From: Rhodocyclaceae bacterium
Lineage (GTDB): Bacteria; Pseudomonadota; Gammaproteobacteria; Burkholderiales; Rhodocyclaceae
DNA: 64,000 nt
Direction: 5' to 3'
Assembly: GCA_016791115.1 (NCBI GenBank)
Contig: JAEUNL010000013.1
Location: 1-64,000, forward strand
How positions within the stretch are numbered: the first letter of the stretch is position 1; each line of letters opens with the position of its first letter. The notes beneath the pieces are model-generated. The model saw nothing but the letters and a program-made list of their open reading frames with translations, was not told the origin of the DNA and did not search any database. A program made the translations under genes and the position numbers. Of the stretch, positions 1 through 9,516 are shown piece by piece.

Positions 1-2
1 CG

Positions 3-830
3 TTTGCCGCGATTTCCGCGGCGGCGATTGCGGGCGATGCACCGCCGCTGATGCTGGCCAACGTCTATCGCGGACAGGTCGATCTCGGGGCGTACTGGGT
101 CAGCGAGAAGTACGATGGCGTGCGCGGTTACTGGGACGGCACCCGCCTGCTGACGCGGGGCGGCGAAACGGTCATGGCACCGGCGTGGTTTACGGCTGGT
201 TGGCCGGCCGTGCCGCTCGACGGCGAACTGTGGGCCGGGCGCGGGCGTTTCGCGCAGGCCGTATCCACCGTGCGCAGCCAGCAGACCGATGATCGCGCCT
301 GGCGCGACATCCGTTTTATGGTGTTCGACCTGCCGGGCATCGCCGAACCGTTCGACAGGCGCAAGGATGCGCTCGATGCTGCAGTGAGCGCCATAGGCAA
401 ACCATGGGTGCAGGCGGTCGCGCAGCTCAGGGTGAAGTCGCCCGGCGAACTGCAGGCCATGCTCGACCGCGTGGTCCGCGAAGGCGGGGAGGGTCTGGTG
501 CTGCATCGTGGCGCTTCGCTCTATCGAGCCGAACGCAACGACGATCTGCTGAAGCTCAAGCCCTACGACGATGCCGAGGCGCGCGTGGTCGGGCATCTGC
601 CCGGCGCGGGGCGGTTGGCCGGCATGCTCGGGGCGCTGCTGGTCGAAATGCCTGATGGCCGGCGTTTCCGCATCGGCAGCGGGTTGACCGAAGCGCAGCG
701 GCGCGCGCCGCCGCCGCTCGGGGCGTGGATCACCTATCGCTACAATGGCGTCAACCCGCGCAGCGGACTGCCGCGCTTCGCGCGCTTCCTGCGCGAGCGT
801 ACCGATCTGCCGGACGTGCCGCCGGCCTGA
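3..830 (+). CDS. ligE: ATP-dependent DNA ligase, periplasmic LigE type (5' end outside window)
   Basis: Small single-domain ATP-dependent DNA ligase. The adenylation motif SEKYDGVRG carries the catalytic lysine; DGELW, EGGEGLVLHR and KLKPYDD correspond to motifs III, IV and V, followed by a short OB-fold. The first ATG is at 51, but the frame is open to the window edge and encodes FAAISAAAIAGDA before it. That looks like the end of a signal peptide, so the true start lies outside the window. LigE-type ligases are exported and lack extra DNA-binding domains, which fits about 275 visible residues. The role is inferred as sealing nicks in periplasmic or incoming DNA. Confidence 0.8.
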   Translation, partial: FAAISAAAIAGDAPPLMLANVYRGQVDLGAYWVSEKYDGVRGYWDGTRLLTRGGETVMAPAWFTAGWPAVPLDGELWAGRGRFAQAVSTVRSQQTDDRAWRDIRFMVFDLPGIAEPFDRRKDALDAAVSAIGKPWVQAVAQLRVKSPGELQAMLDRVVREGGEGLVLHRGASLYRAERNDDLLKLKPYDDAEARVVGHLPGAGRLAGMLGALLVEMPDGRRFRIGSGLTEAQRRAPPPLGAWITYRYNGVNPRSGLPRFARFLRERTDLPDVPPA

Positions 831-926
831 AGGGGCAACAACGAATCCGGTCGGTGGCGGTCAACCGCTTGCCGCACAATGCGCGTTATGCAGCTTTTGC
901 GCTTTGCCACACGGGAGTGTCGAGAG

Positions 927-1187
927 ATGAAATTGCCATTGGCCAGCCTGTTTCCGCGATTCGTCCTTCGCTTTGCCGAGCGGCTGCGTTTTCCCCAGCT
1001 TTTCCTTCTCGCGTTGACGCTGTTCGTACTCGATCTTCTGCTGCCCGACGTGATCCCGTTCGTCGACGAAATACTGCTCGCGCTGGCGACCTTGATCCTC
1101 TCGGCGTTGCGGCGAGGCGAAAAGACGCCTGTCGCAAGGTCACAGGGCGCGGGCCCAATCGACGGCAAGGCCGTTCGCCTCGACTGA
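927..1187 (+). CDS. small membrane protein, DUF6116-like
   Basis: An 86-residue protein with a strongly hydrophobic centre (FPQLFLLALTLFVLDLLLPD, then a second hydrophobic stretch), so probably one hairpin of two membrane segments with a basic tail. The ATG at 927 is preferred over an in-frame ATG at 879 because a short purine stretch (gagag) precedes it and the upstream residues look non-coding. The RFPQLF and LPDxIPFxDE pattern resembles the family I know as DUF6116; the function is unknown. It lies between ligE and tadA on the same strand. Confidence 0.6.
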   Translation: MKLPLASLFPRFVLRFAERLRFPQLFLLALTLFVLDLLLPDVIPFVDEILLALATLILSALRRGEKTPVARSQGAGPIDGKAVRLD

Positions 1188-1697
<510 letters not shown>

Positions 1698-1704
1698 CTC
1701 GCAC

Positions 1705-2184
1705 GTGCAGATCCGCATCGACATAGCGACACAGATGCTCGAATTGTTCGGCGACGACGGCGCCTGCATGCGGCGTTACCCGGTATCGACCGCGAAGAAC
1801 GGCCCTGGCGAGCAGAAGGGCAGCTACCGCACGCCGCGCGGACGCCATATCGTGCGCGCCAAGATCGGCGGCCGTGAAGCGGAGAACACCGTGTTCGTGA
1901 GGCGGCGCCCGACCGGCGAGATCTGGTCGCCCGACCTGGCGGCGACCTTTCCCGATCGCGACTGGATCCTCACCCGCATCCTGTGGCTGTCGGGCTGCGA
2001 GCCCGGTTTCAACCGGCTCGGCGACGTCGATACCATGCGCCGCTACATCTACCTGCACGGCACGCCCGACTCGGTGCCGATGGGCGAGCCGGGCTCGATC
2101 GGCTGCGTGCGCATGCGCAACACAGACATCATTGAGTTGTACGAGCTCGTTCCTCCCTACACAGCGGTGGAGATCGTCGCTTGA
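1705..2184 (+). CDS. L,D-transpeptidase (YkuD domain)
   Basis: A 159-residue YkuD-fold protein. The active-site segment is HGTPDSVPMG followed by GSIGCVRM, with the catalytic Cys and its partner His. The likely start is GTG at 1705, giving VQIRIDIATQMLELF, which fits the first strand of the fold; upstream residues in the same frame lie inside tadA and look spurious. There is no signal peptide from this start, so it may be a short cytoplasmic-looking member like those commonly annotated in Betaproteobacteria. Family role: 3-3 peptidoglycan cross-links or lipoprotein attachment; the actual substrate is unknown. Its end overlaps the next gene by four bases. Confidence 0.75.
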   Translation: MQIRIDIATQMLELFGDDGACMRRYPVSTAKNGPGEQKGSYRTPRGRHIVRAKIGGREAENTVFVRRRPTGEIWSPDLAATFPDRDWILTRILWLSGCEPGFNRLGDVDTMRRYIYLHGTPDSVPMGEPGSIGCVRMRNTDIIELYELVPPYTAVEIVA

Positions 2185-2633
2185 GCAGCTATTCGGCAGT
2201 GGTGATGTCCTGGCAATTGGCGCGAGAGTTCGCGGTGCCGATACGGCGCACGGTGTTCATCGACGAACAGAACGTGCCCGAGGAACTGGAGTGGGACGCA
2301 TTCGACGAGCCGGGTTTCCATGTGCTGGTGTTCGACGATGCCTCGCGCAAGGTGGTCGCAACCGCTCGCCTGTCCCCGCGCGGCAACGGGTTGTGCTTCT
2401 TCAATCGGCTGGCGGTACTCGCGCCCTGGCGCGGATCGGGGGCAGGTCGTCTGCTCATGGAAACCCTGCTCGACGAGGCGCGGCGACGCTCGCAACGGAA
2501 TCTGGAACTGCACGCGCAGACGCGCGCGCGGGGGTTCTACGAGCGATTCGGCTTTGCCGCGGAAGGCGAACCTTACCTCGAGGCGGGCATCGAGCACATC
2601 ACGATGCGTCGGACGCTGGCGCCTCCAGCCTGA
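2181..2633 (+). CDS. GNAT family N-acetyltransferase
   Basis: A 150-residue acetyltransferase. The acetyl-CoA binding motif A is visible as RLAVLAPWRGSGAGRLLME, followed by GFYERFGF, typical of GNAT. The N-terminus (RRTVFIDEQNVPEELEWD) resembles the ElaA/YjcF-like branch. It starts with TTG at 2181, overlapping the preceding stop (TTGA), which suggests translational coupling. Its 3' end overlaps the convergent NRDE gene by 35 bases. The substrate is unknown. Confidence 0.75.
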   Translation: MSSYSAVVMSWQLAREFAVPIRRTVFIDEQNVPEELEWDAFDEPGFHVLVFDDASRKVVATARLSPRGNGLCFFNRLAVLAPWRGSGAGRLLMETLLDEARRRSQRNLELHAQTRARGFYERFGFAAEGEPYLEAGIEHITMRRTLAPPA

Positions 2634-3381
2634 AGCGGCTGCGAATCGCGCCCGAGGGCGCACCACCCGGCCCGAAGCTGCGCTCCTCGAAATCGGCGAA
2701 ACCGTCGGCGCCGAAGGTCACCACGGTCGAATTGCGCGTGCCGTAACCGGGCGAGCGGACGAACGCGGCGGACAGCAGCCGCTCCCACTCGAGACTGACG
2801 CCAGTGCGCGGAAGGTGTTCGTCCGCCGCGATCGCCTCGTCGCGCAACATCGAGAACAGCGGCGCGGTATCGGGAATCGCGTCCAGCGTGGCCGACAATG
2901 CGGTGCGCGCGCGCGCCACCTTGGGCCAGGGCGTGTCGAGCAGGTGGTTGGAGAGGCCGTAGATGCCCGGTTCGAGCGGTCGCGAAGCGCCATCGACGTT
3001 GGACAGGTAGCGCAGCTCGTTGCGGTCGGCAATCAACAGGTTGAATCCGTTGTAGTCGCCGCCGCTTTGTGTGACGCCCGCAGCGTAGTCGGCTGGCGAC
3101 GCGGTGCCGCGCAGGAATCCGGCGACCAGATCCCCGCGGGTGCGTTTGCCGGCAACCTGGCGCTGCGGATCCCGGTAATTGGTCAGGGCGGCGAACCGGC
3201 CGTGGCGCGTGATGCCGAGCCACGTGCCGCCGGCCTCGAGGTCGCGCCCGCCGAACACGTCGGGCGCATCGTTCCAGAACCATGCCGATGCCGCCGGCCG
3301 CGCAAAGAACTCGTCGCGATTGGCCGCCACCACCAGCGGAAAACGCCGGTGGCTTTTCCAGGCGAGCAGGATCAGGCACAT
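2599..3381 (-). CDS. NRDE/TANGO2 family protein
   Basis: A 260-residue protein with the family hallmark NRDEFFARP near the N-terminus (residues 20-28), preceded by MCLILLAWK with a Cys at position 2, and GGTWLGI plus LTNYRDP further in. Human TANGO2 and bacterial NRDE proteins share this N-terminal nucleophile-like fold; Cys2 could be the processed residue. The biochemical function is unsettled. First of three minus-strand genes (ygfZ, DUF4936 and this one) and convergent with the GNAT gene. Confidence 0.8.
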   Translation of the reverse strand: MCLILLAWKSHRRFPLVVAANRDEFFARPAASAWFWNDAPDVFGGRDLEAGGTWLGITRHGRFAALTNYRDPQRQVAGKRTRGDLVAGFLRGTASPADYAAGVTQSGGDYNGFNLLIADRNELRYLSNVDGASRPLEPGIYGLSNHLLDTPWPKVARARTALSATLDAIPDTAPLFSMLRDEAIAADEHLPRTGVSLEWERLLSAAFVRSPGYGTRNSTVVTFGADGFADFEERSFGPGGAPSGAIRSRFRLEAPASDAS

Positions 3382-3393
3382 CGCGCGGGCGTG

Positions 3394-3681
3394 TCAGCCG
3401 ACGGCGCGGAAGCGCTCCAGGTGACGCGCGGTGCCGGTGGCGAGGAACTCGTGCAGCCCGTGGCGCAGCGCGTGGATGCCCAATTCGATCTCGAACTGGT
3501 GCGCGTCGGCGACGCCTTCGTAAATCTCCATCCAGGTCAGCGGATCGTCGACGCGGCGGCGAAAGCGTCCGTCGATTCCGGTGGCGTCGGCGAGCGCGCG
3601 CTGCATGCCGTTCAGGGCGGCCATCAACTCGCCATCCTGGCCCGGCCGCACCCGATAGTAGATGTAGTAGTCGATGCGCAA
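3394..3681 (-). CDS. DUF4936 family protein
   Basis: A 95-residue protein beginning RIDYYIYYRVRPGQ, with DPLTWMEIYEG in the middle, which matches the DUF4936 family. The start is probably TTG at 3681, five bases after the ygfZ stop; no in-frame ATG exists near the N-terminal strand. The family folds like a small dimeric alpha-beta barrel (stress-responsive or ABM type), but no activity is known. It is coupled to ygfZ in an apparent operon. Confidence 0.6.
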   Translation of the reverse strand: MRIDYYIYYRVRPGQDGELMAALNGMQRALADATGIDGRFRRRVDDPLTWMEIYEGVADAHQFEIELGIHALRHGLHEFLATGTARHLERFRAVG

Positions 3682-3686
3682 CGCGA

Positions 3687-4727
3687 TCAGTTCACGGCGT
3701 AGGGAAGGGGACGGAACTCGACGCGCGGTCCGTCCGGCGAACCGAGATGCACGTCGTTGCCCTCGTGGCTCGACATCTGCATCACCGCGAGCAACTCGTA
3801 GCCGCCGCCGCTGGTCGGGCATGCGGTGACCACCTTGCCGCATGACTGCCCTCCGACATCCGGGCTGTACAGGTCGGTCCCCGGCACCGGCAAGGCGGCC
3901 GCCTGGACGAAGGCGCGATACATGCGCTTCTTGAGTTTGCCGAGGTATTGCGTGCGGGCGACGATCTCCTGTCCGGGATAGCAGCCCTTGTTGAAGCTGA
4001 CCCCGCCGAGCAGCTCGAAATTCGTCATCTGGGGCACGAATTCTTCCTGGGTCGGCGCGGTGATCAGCGGCCAGCCGGCACGCACGTCGAGGGCCTGCCA
4101 CGCGGCGGTCGGCGCCGGCGTCAGTCCGCGCGCAGCCAGCCCGGCGAACAGGTCTGCGCCAGCCGCCGCCGGTGCGATGGCGACGAACCGTTCGCCGTCG
4201 AGCCGCAAAACGGTCACATCGCCTGCCGCGTGTTCCACCGTAAGCGGCGACGCCGGCACCGGCAGGCCCAGTGCCTGCAGGGCCGATGGCGCATTCGCAC
4301 CGGCAAGGCCGAACTGGCAGCAATCGGCCGAGATGTCGGCGAGCTTGGCCTTCGAGCGCAGCACGTACATCGTCAGCTTCTTGTGCAGACCGGCGGTGAT
4401 GTCGGCTGCCGGTTGCAACAACACGTTGCCGGCGGCATCGCGCCAGGTCGTGAAGCTCGCGAGCATGCGCCCCTTGGCGGTACAGAAGCTGTTCATGCGC
4501 GCGACGGCCGGCGTGAGGCCCTTGACGTCGTTGGAGAACAGGTTGTGCAGGAAGTCCGCTGCCTCATCGCCACTGACGCGAATCAGGCCGAGATGGAGCA
4601 ACGGAACGACGACCGATCCGGTTTCACCGGCGGCAAGCTCGGCGGCCGGATTGCCGAACGACGCCAGAGTTTCGCCTTCAAGGCGCGCTCCGGCTCGGGC
4701 GAGCCAGTCCTGGTAAGCGGGGTTCAT
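3687..4727 (-). CDS. ygfZ: folate-binding protein YgfZ/CAF17
   Basis: A 346-residue tetrahydrofolate-dependent protein that supports repair or maturation of certain iron-sulfur enzymes such as MiaB. The diagnostic motif KGCYPGQEIVART is complete, including the conserved Cys. The N-terminal part carries the GcvT-like folate domain (FLHNLFSNDVKGL). An Fe-S maintenance factor is unsurprising in an organism with many Fe-S proteins, but no direct link to the dsr genes is visible. The gene is divergent from mltG. Confidence 0.9.
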   Translation of the reverse strand: MNPAYQDWLARAGARLEGETLASFGNPAAELAAGETGSVVVPLLHLGLIRVSGDEAADFLHNLFSNDVKGLTPAVARMNSFCTAKGRMLASFTTWRDAAGNVLLQPAADITAGLHKKLTMYVLRSKAKLADISADCCQFGLAGANAPSALQALGLPVPASPLTVEHAAGDVTVLRLDGERFVAIAPAAAGADLFAGLAARGLTPAPTAAWQALDVRAGWPLITAPTQEEFVPQMTNFELLGGVSFNKGCYPGQEIVARTQYLGKLKKRMYRAFVQAAALPVPGTDLYSPDVGGQSCGKVVTACPTSGGGYELLAVMQMSSHEGNDVHLGSPDGPRVEFRPLPYAVN

Positions 4728-4883
4728 GAAGTTTCAGTCTGAAAGGATCAAAGTTGGCCCTAAGGTATCATAGGAAATCCGGGGTGCGCATCGGGAATGA
4801 TGCGCCGCGCCATGACACGCCAGCCGTGGCATGACGATTCCAAACCAGGCGCTCGCAACGAGGCGAGTTGCGACAGGCCGTCG

Positions 4884-5876
4884 ATGCGTTTGCTCAAGTT
4901 CTTCCTGCTGTTCCTGATCGGTGCCGGCATCGGCTTCGGTGCCTGGTTCGCCTGGTTCGCGAACCGCCCGCTGCCGTTGGCGAGCGCACCGGTCGAGCTG
5001 TCGATCGAACCGGGTGGAACGCTGACTTCGGTGACCCAGCAGTTGCGTGCCGCCGGGGTGGAGATGCGCGGCTGGGATTTCCTGCTGCTTGCGCGGCTGG
5101 CAGGCAAGGCCGGCGCCATCAAGGCGGGCAGCTACGCGATCGAGCCCGGCACTACGCCGCGCGGCCTGCTCGCCATGCTGACGGCGGGCGATGTGCGGCA
5201 GGTGAGCATCGCGCTGATCGAGGGCTGGACTTTCCGCCAGGTACGGGCCGCGCTGGATGCCCATCCCGACCTGCAACACGAATCACGCCTGCTTTCGGAC
5301 GCCGACATTCTGAAGCGCATCGGCGCCAGCGAATCGCATCCGGAAGGACTGTTCTTTCCCGACACTTACCTGTTCGCCAAGCAGTCGAGCGACATCGCGC
5401 TGCTGCGCCGCGCCTACCACGAGATGCGCCGCCATCTCGACGTGGCGTGGAACGCGCGCAGCGAGGGCCTGCCTTACGCGACGCCCTACGCGGCGCTGAC
5501 CATGGCTTCGATCGTCGAAAAGGAGACCGGCAAACCCGACGACCGGCCACTGATCGCGTCGGTCTTCGCCAATCGCCTGCGCGCCGGCATGCTGCTGCAG
5601 ACCGACCCGAGCGTCATCTACGGCTTGGGCGAGCGCTTCGACGGCAACCTGCGCAAGCGCGATCTGACCACCGACGGCCCGTACAATACCTACACACGCA
5701 CCGGATTGCCGCCGACGCCGATCTCGATGCCCGGCGCAGCGTCGCTCAAGGCGACGCTCAATCCGGCCCGCAGCGACTATCTTTACTTCGTGGCGCGCGG
5801 CGACGGCAGCAGCGTGTTCTCGCGCTCGCTCGACGATCACAACCGCGCCGTCGCGCAATACCAGAAGAAGAAATGA
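4884..5876 (+). CDS. mltG: endolytic transglycosylase MltG
   Basis: A 330-residue inner-membrane lytic transglycosylase that cuts nascent peptidoglycan. An N-terminal membrane anchor (RLLKFFLLFLIGAGIGFGAW) is followed by a LysM-like region and the YceG domain with SIVEKETG (putative catalytic Glu), LLQTDPSVIYG and YNTYTRTGLPPTPI. The start at 4884 places the anchor at the N-terminus; an earlier ATG at 4797 adds 29 polar residues. The mltG-tmk-holB order is a widespread proteobacterial arrangement. Confidence 0.9.
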   Translation: MRLLKFFLLFLIGAGIGFGAWFAWFANRPLPLASAPVELSIEPGGTLTSVTQQLRAAGVEMRGWDFLLLARLAGKAGAIKAGSYAIEPGTTPRGLLAMLTAGDVRQVSIALIEGWTFRQVRAALDAHPDLQHESRLLSDADILKRIGASESHPEGLFFPDTYLFAKQSSDIALLRRAYHEMRRHLDVAWNARSEGLPYATPYAALTMASIVEKETGKPDDRPLIASVFANRLRAGMLLQTDPSVIYGLGERFDGNLRKRDLTTDGPYNTYTRTGLPPTPISMPGAASLKATLNPARSDYLYFVARGDGSSVFSRSLDDHNRAVAQYQKKK

Positions 5877-6013
5877 AATCGACCCACTCCGAGAGTCGCA
5901 TGGATAGGCGTACACAGCGCATCGTGCCCGCCGAAGGCCTGTCGACGGGCAAGAGCAGGGTGCGTGCCTTGAGACCAAATATCCATGCGCCTTCCAGGCA
6001 GAAGGGTAACTGA

Positions 6014-6631
6014 ATGCGTGGCCGGTTCATCACCGTGGAGGGCATCGACGGCGCCGGCAAGAGCAGCCAGATCGCGCACATCGTCGAATTGCTGCGCAGT
6101 CGAGGGCTGGAGGTCGTATCGACGCGCGAACCGGGCGGCACCCGTCTGGGCGAACGCCTGCGCGAGTTGCTGCTGCACGAACCGATGAACCTCGAAACCG
6201 AGGCGCTGCTGATGTTTGCAGCACGGCGCGAACATGTCGCGCAAGTCATCGAACCCGCGCTGGCTCGCGGCGCCTGGGTGGTGTGCGACCGATTCAGCGA
6301 TGCCACCTTTGCCTATCAGGGCGGTGGCCGCGGTCTCGACCTGCACAAGATCGCGCAACTCGAAGACTGGGTGCACGGCAAGCTGCAGCCCGACCTCACG
6401 CTGGTGTTCGACCTCGAGCCCGAGGTGGCCGCAGGCAGGCTGGCACGCGCCGGCAATGCACCGGACAAGTTCGAGCGCGAGCAAACCGGATTCTTCGCCC
6501 GCGTGCGCGCCGCCTATCAGGCGCGCGCCGCGAACGATCCTAAGCGCGTGCGTCTGGTCGATGCCGATCGGCTGCCGCATGCCATCCGCGACGACGTCGA
6601 GGCGCTGGTGCGCGGGCTGCTGCAATCATGA
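6014..6631 (+). CDS. tmk: thymidylate kinase
   Basis: A 205-residue dTMP kinase making dTDP. The P-loop [10 protein letters not shown], the DR motif [13 protein letters not shown] and the lid region are all present, and the length is standard. The start at 6014 follows a 137-base gap after mltG. It overlaps holB by four bases (ATGA), so the two are translationally coupled. Confidence 0.95.
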   Translation: MRGRFITVEGIDGAGKSSQIAHIVELLRSRGLEVVSTREPGGTRLGERLRELLLHEPMNLETEALLMFAARREHVAQVIEPALARGAWVVCDRFSDATFAYQGGGRGLDLHKIAQLEDWVHGKLQPDLTLVFDLEPEVAAGRLARAGNAPDKFEREQTGFFARVRAAYQARAANDPKRVRLVDADRLPHAIRDDVEALVRGLLQS

Positions 6632-7668
6632 TCTTCGAGTGGCAACAGGCTGCATGGCAGGGACTGCTCGGCCGCCTCGGGCAATTGCCGCACGCCATCC
6701 TGCTGGGTGGCCAGCCCGGTAGCGGCAAGAGCGAATTCGCGCTGGCGCTGGCGCAGCGCTTGTTGTGCGAGGCGGCACAGGGCGCAGCCGAAGCCTGCGG
6801 CGAGTGCGACGGCTGCCGCTGGTTCCTCGGGGCCAACCATCCGGACTACCGGCTGGTTGCACCGGGCTCGGACGACTTCGAAGCCGAGGCCAACGAAGGC
6901 GACGAGGCCGCCGAGCCCGGCAAGCCGGCGACGCAGATCCGCATCGAGCAGGTGCGCGCACTGGCGGACTTCGTCACCGTCGGCGCGGTGCGCCAGGGCG
7001 TTCGGGTGGTGGTGATCGATCCCGCCGAAGCGATGAACCACCACACCGCGAACGCGCTGCTCAAACTGCTCGAAGAGCCGCCGGCGCGGGTGCAGTTCAT
7101 CCTGGTCTCAGACGCGCCGCGCCGGCTGTTGCCAACCATCCTCAGCCGGTGTCGCCAGCTTGCGCTGCCGCGGCCCGATGCGACGCAGGCCGCACGCTGG
7201 CTGGCTGCCGAAGGTGTCGTCGAGGCGGAACGGCTGCTTGCGGTGTGCGGCGGCATGCCGGTTGCCGCGCGCGACCTTGCCGGCGGCATCGGCGCCGATG
7301 CGCACGCACGCTTCGTGCGCGATTTGCTGAGCCTCGAACGCGCCGATCCGGTCGCGCTCGCCGGCGCCTGGGAAAGCTGGCTCAAGACCAAGGATGCGGT
7401 CGGTGCCGGCTTTGGCGTGCCGCAACTCGTCGACTGGCTGCAGCGCTGGGTTGCCGACCTGATACTCGTCACCCAGGCGGGGCGGGTGCGTTTCTACCCG
7501 GAACAGCAGAAAGCACTGACGGCGCTGGCTGCAAAGGCGCCGCTGCCGGCGCTCCTGGCTTGCTACAATGAGCTTCAGCGCTTGCGCCGGGTGGCAGCCC
7601 ATCCGCTGAACCTCCGGCTGCTGCTCGACGACATGCTTCTCCGATATGCAAGACTGGTGGCACGATGA
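6628..7668 (+). CDS. holB: DNA polymerase III delta' subunit
   Basis: A 346-residue clamp-loader subunit. [13 protein letters not shown] is the P-loop, CGECDGC the zinc-binding module, [11 protein letters not shown] the family signature, and ILSRCRQL the SRC-type motif. An acidic insertion ([10 protein letters not shown]-like, around residues 85-97) is slightly longer than usual. It is coupled to tmk upstream and to the PilZ gene downstream by four-base overlaps. Confidence 0.93.
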   Translation: MIFEWQQAAWQGLLGRLGQLPHAILLGGQPGSGKSEFALALAQRLLCEAAQGAAEACGECDGCRWFLGANHPDYRLVAPGSDDFEAEANEGDEAAEPGKPATQIRIEQVRALADFVTVGAVRQGVRVVVIDPAEAMNHHTANALLKLLEEPPARVQFILVSDAPRRLLPTILSRCRQLALPRPDATQAARWLAAEGVVEAERLLAVCGGMPVAARDLAGGIGADAHARFVRDLLSLERADPVALAGAWESWLKTKDAVGAGFGVPQLVDWLQRWVADLILVTQAGRVRFYPEQQKALTALAAKAPLPALLACYNELQRLRRVAAHPLNLRLLLDDMLLRYARLVAR

Positions 7669-8042
7669 GCGAACCGATCGATCCCAAGTTGCAGCAGGCC
7701 GGCCCGAGGCCTTCGGTGCTGTCGCTGAACATCAATTCGAAGTCGGCACTCTATGCGGCCTACATGCCGCAGCTCAAGCGGGGCGGCATCTTCATTCCGA
7801 CCACGCGCCCTTATGTCATCGGCGACGAGGTCTTCATGCTGCTGACGCTGATGGACGAGCCCGGCAAGCTGCCGATTGCCGGCCAGGTGGTGTGGGTGAC
7901 GCCGGCGGGTGCGCAGGGCAACAAGACCCAGGGCATCGGCGTCCAGTTCTCCGACGACGAATCCGGCGTTACCGCCAAGCGCAAGATCGAGCAACTGCTC
8001 GGCGCCCACCTCGGGTCGACGCGCCCCACGCACACGTTGTAG
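7665..8042 (+). CDS. pilZ: PilZ domain protein
   Basis: A 125-residue protein that fits the type IV pilus PilZ, encoded after holB in many proteobacteria. LKRGGIFIPT, LPIAGQVVWVTPAG and GIGVQFSD are PilZ-fold motifs. It lacks the N-terminal RxxxR motif of c-di-GMP binders, as expected for true PilZ, which acts through PilB and FimX-like partners. It ends immediately before tatD. Confidence 0.85.
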   Translation: MSEPIDPKLQQAGPRPSVLSLNINSKSALYAAYMPQLKRGGIFIPTTRPYVIGDEVFMLLTLMDEPGKLPIAGQVVWVTPAGAQGNKTQGIGVQFSDDESGVTAKRKIEQLLGAHLGSTRPTHTL

Positions 8043-8813
8043 ATGTTCGTCGATTCGCACTGCCACCTCGACCTTCCCGAGTTGTCCGGCCGCATAGACG
8101 AGATCCTCGCCACAATGGCGGCGAGGCGGGTCACCCATGCGCTCTGCATCTCGGTGAATTTGGAAAAATGGCCAGACGTGCTCGCGCTCGCGCAGGCGCA
8201 CGACAACCTGTGGGCCACGGTGGGTAAGCATCCCGATCAGGCCGATGGCCAGGAACCCGATACCGGGGAACTCGTTCGCCTCGCCGGGCACCCACGCGTG
8301 GTGGCGATCGGCGAGACGGGACTGGATTACTACTGGCTCAAGGATCGTCCCGAATGGCAGCGCGCGCGCTTTCGTGCCCACATCCGGGCGGCGCGGCAGG
8401 CCTGCTTGCCGCTGGTGGTCCATACGCGCGACGCGGCGGAGGACACGCTGCGACTGATGCGCGAGGAGGGCGCCGCCGAGGCAGGCGGTGTGATGCACTG
8501 CTTCACGGAAACGCTCGATGTCGCAACGCAGGCACTCGATCTCGGGTTCCACATTTCGTTCTCGGGCATCGTCACCTTCAAGAATGCGACCTCGCTCAAA
8601 GAGGTTGCGAAGGCGGTGCCGCTGGACCGCCTGCTGATCGAAACCGATGCGCCCTATCTGGCGCCGACACCCTATCGCGGCAAGACCAACGAGCCCGGCT
8701 ACGTGGTTCACGTGGCTGAGGAAGTCGCGCGGCTGAGAGGGGTCGCGGTCGAGGCCATTGCCGAGGCCACGACGCGCAATTTCTTCAATCTGTTTTCCAA
8801 GGTGAAACACTGA
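8043..8813 (+). CDS. TatD family metal-dependent hydrolase
   Basis: A 256-residue TatD/YcfH-type DNase. FVDSHCHLD holds the HxH metal site, GETGLDYY the Glu ligand, VVHTRDA and MHCFTE the later His ligands, and LIETDAPYLAPTPYRGK the Asp motif. Members remove 3' nucleotides from DNA; the one encoded after holB-pilZ is usually the YcfH paralogue. The start codon immediately follows the pilZ stop. Confidence 0.9.
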   Translation: MFVDSHCHLDLPELSGRIDEILATMAARRVTHALCISVNLEKWPDVLALAQAHDNLWATVGKHPDQADGQEPDTGELVRLAGHPRVVAIGETGLDYYWLKDRPEWQRARFRAHIRAARQACLPLVVHTRDAAEDTLRLMREEGAAEAGGVMHCFTETLDVATQALDLGFHISFSGIVTFKNATSLKEVAKAVPLDRLLIETDAPYLAPTPYRGKTNEPGYVVHVAEEVARLRGVAVEAIAEATTRNFFNLFSKVKH

Positions 8814-8814
8814 G

Positions 8815-9459
8815 ATGCGATTCCGCACGCTGGCGCTCGCAGCGCTCCTGGCCTGTCTGTCCGTTACGCCGGCGCACGCGGCGATCAGCCTGGACGATCT
8901 GCTGAATGCCGCCGATCTCGGCAACAACACCGTCGTTATGGAAGGCGTTCGTCGCGGCATGGACGTGGATTCGTGCGACGAGGCGGGACTCTCGCTGCTG
9001 ATGCGCGCGTCGCGCGAAGGCAACATCGAGCTTGTCGATTTCCTGTTGCGCAATCGCGCCAACGTGCGTGCGCGCACCAGTTGGGGCGATACCGCGATCC
9101 TGCTGGCGTCCCAGAAAGGCCATACGAACGTGATCGCACGCCTGATCGAAGGCGGCGCCGAGGTGAATGCGGCGCCGAAGAACTGGTCGCCCATACTCTA
9201 TGCCGCCATGGAAGGGCATACCGCCGTCGTGCGACAGTTGCTCGACAAGGGCGCGAACCCGAACGCGCGGGCACCCAGCCTGCTCACGCCGTTGATGATT
9301 GCGTCGCGCGGCGGCCATATCGACATCGTGCGCCTGTTGCTGGCAGCGAAGGCCGACCCCCACCTGACCAATGATCGCGGCGATACCGCGCTCGGCTGGG
9401 CGCTTGCCGCGGGCAACACCCAGATCGGCGATCTTCTCAAGGCGGCCGGGGCCAAGTAG
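8815..9459 (+). CDS. exported ankyrin-repeat protein
   Basis: A 214-residue protein with a clear signal peptide (FRTLALAALLACLSV, cleavage likely after PAHAA) followed by about five ankyrin repeats (for example GLSLLMRASREGNIELVDFL and DTALGWALAAGNTQIGDLL). It is predicted to be a periplasmic protein-protein interaction module. The spacing of one base after tatD places it at the end of the tmk-holB-pilZ-tatD transcript. The partner is unknown. Confidence 0.85.
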   Translation: MRFRTLALAALLACLSVTPAHAAISLDDLLNAADLGNNTVVMEGVRRGMDVDSCDEAGLSLLMRASREGNIELVDFLLRNRANVRARTSWGDTAILLASQKGHTNVIARLIEGGAEVNAAPKNWSPILYAAMEGHTAVVRQLLDKGANPNARAPSLLTPLMIASRGGHIDIVRLLLAAKADPHLTNDRGDTALGWALAAGNTQIGDLLKAAGAK

Positions 9460-9516
9460 ATTTGATTTTTTCCGGGCGCGGATTCGTCCGGCCCGATCAC
9501 GACAAGGGGAGTGCAG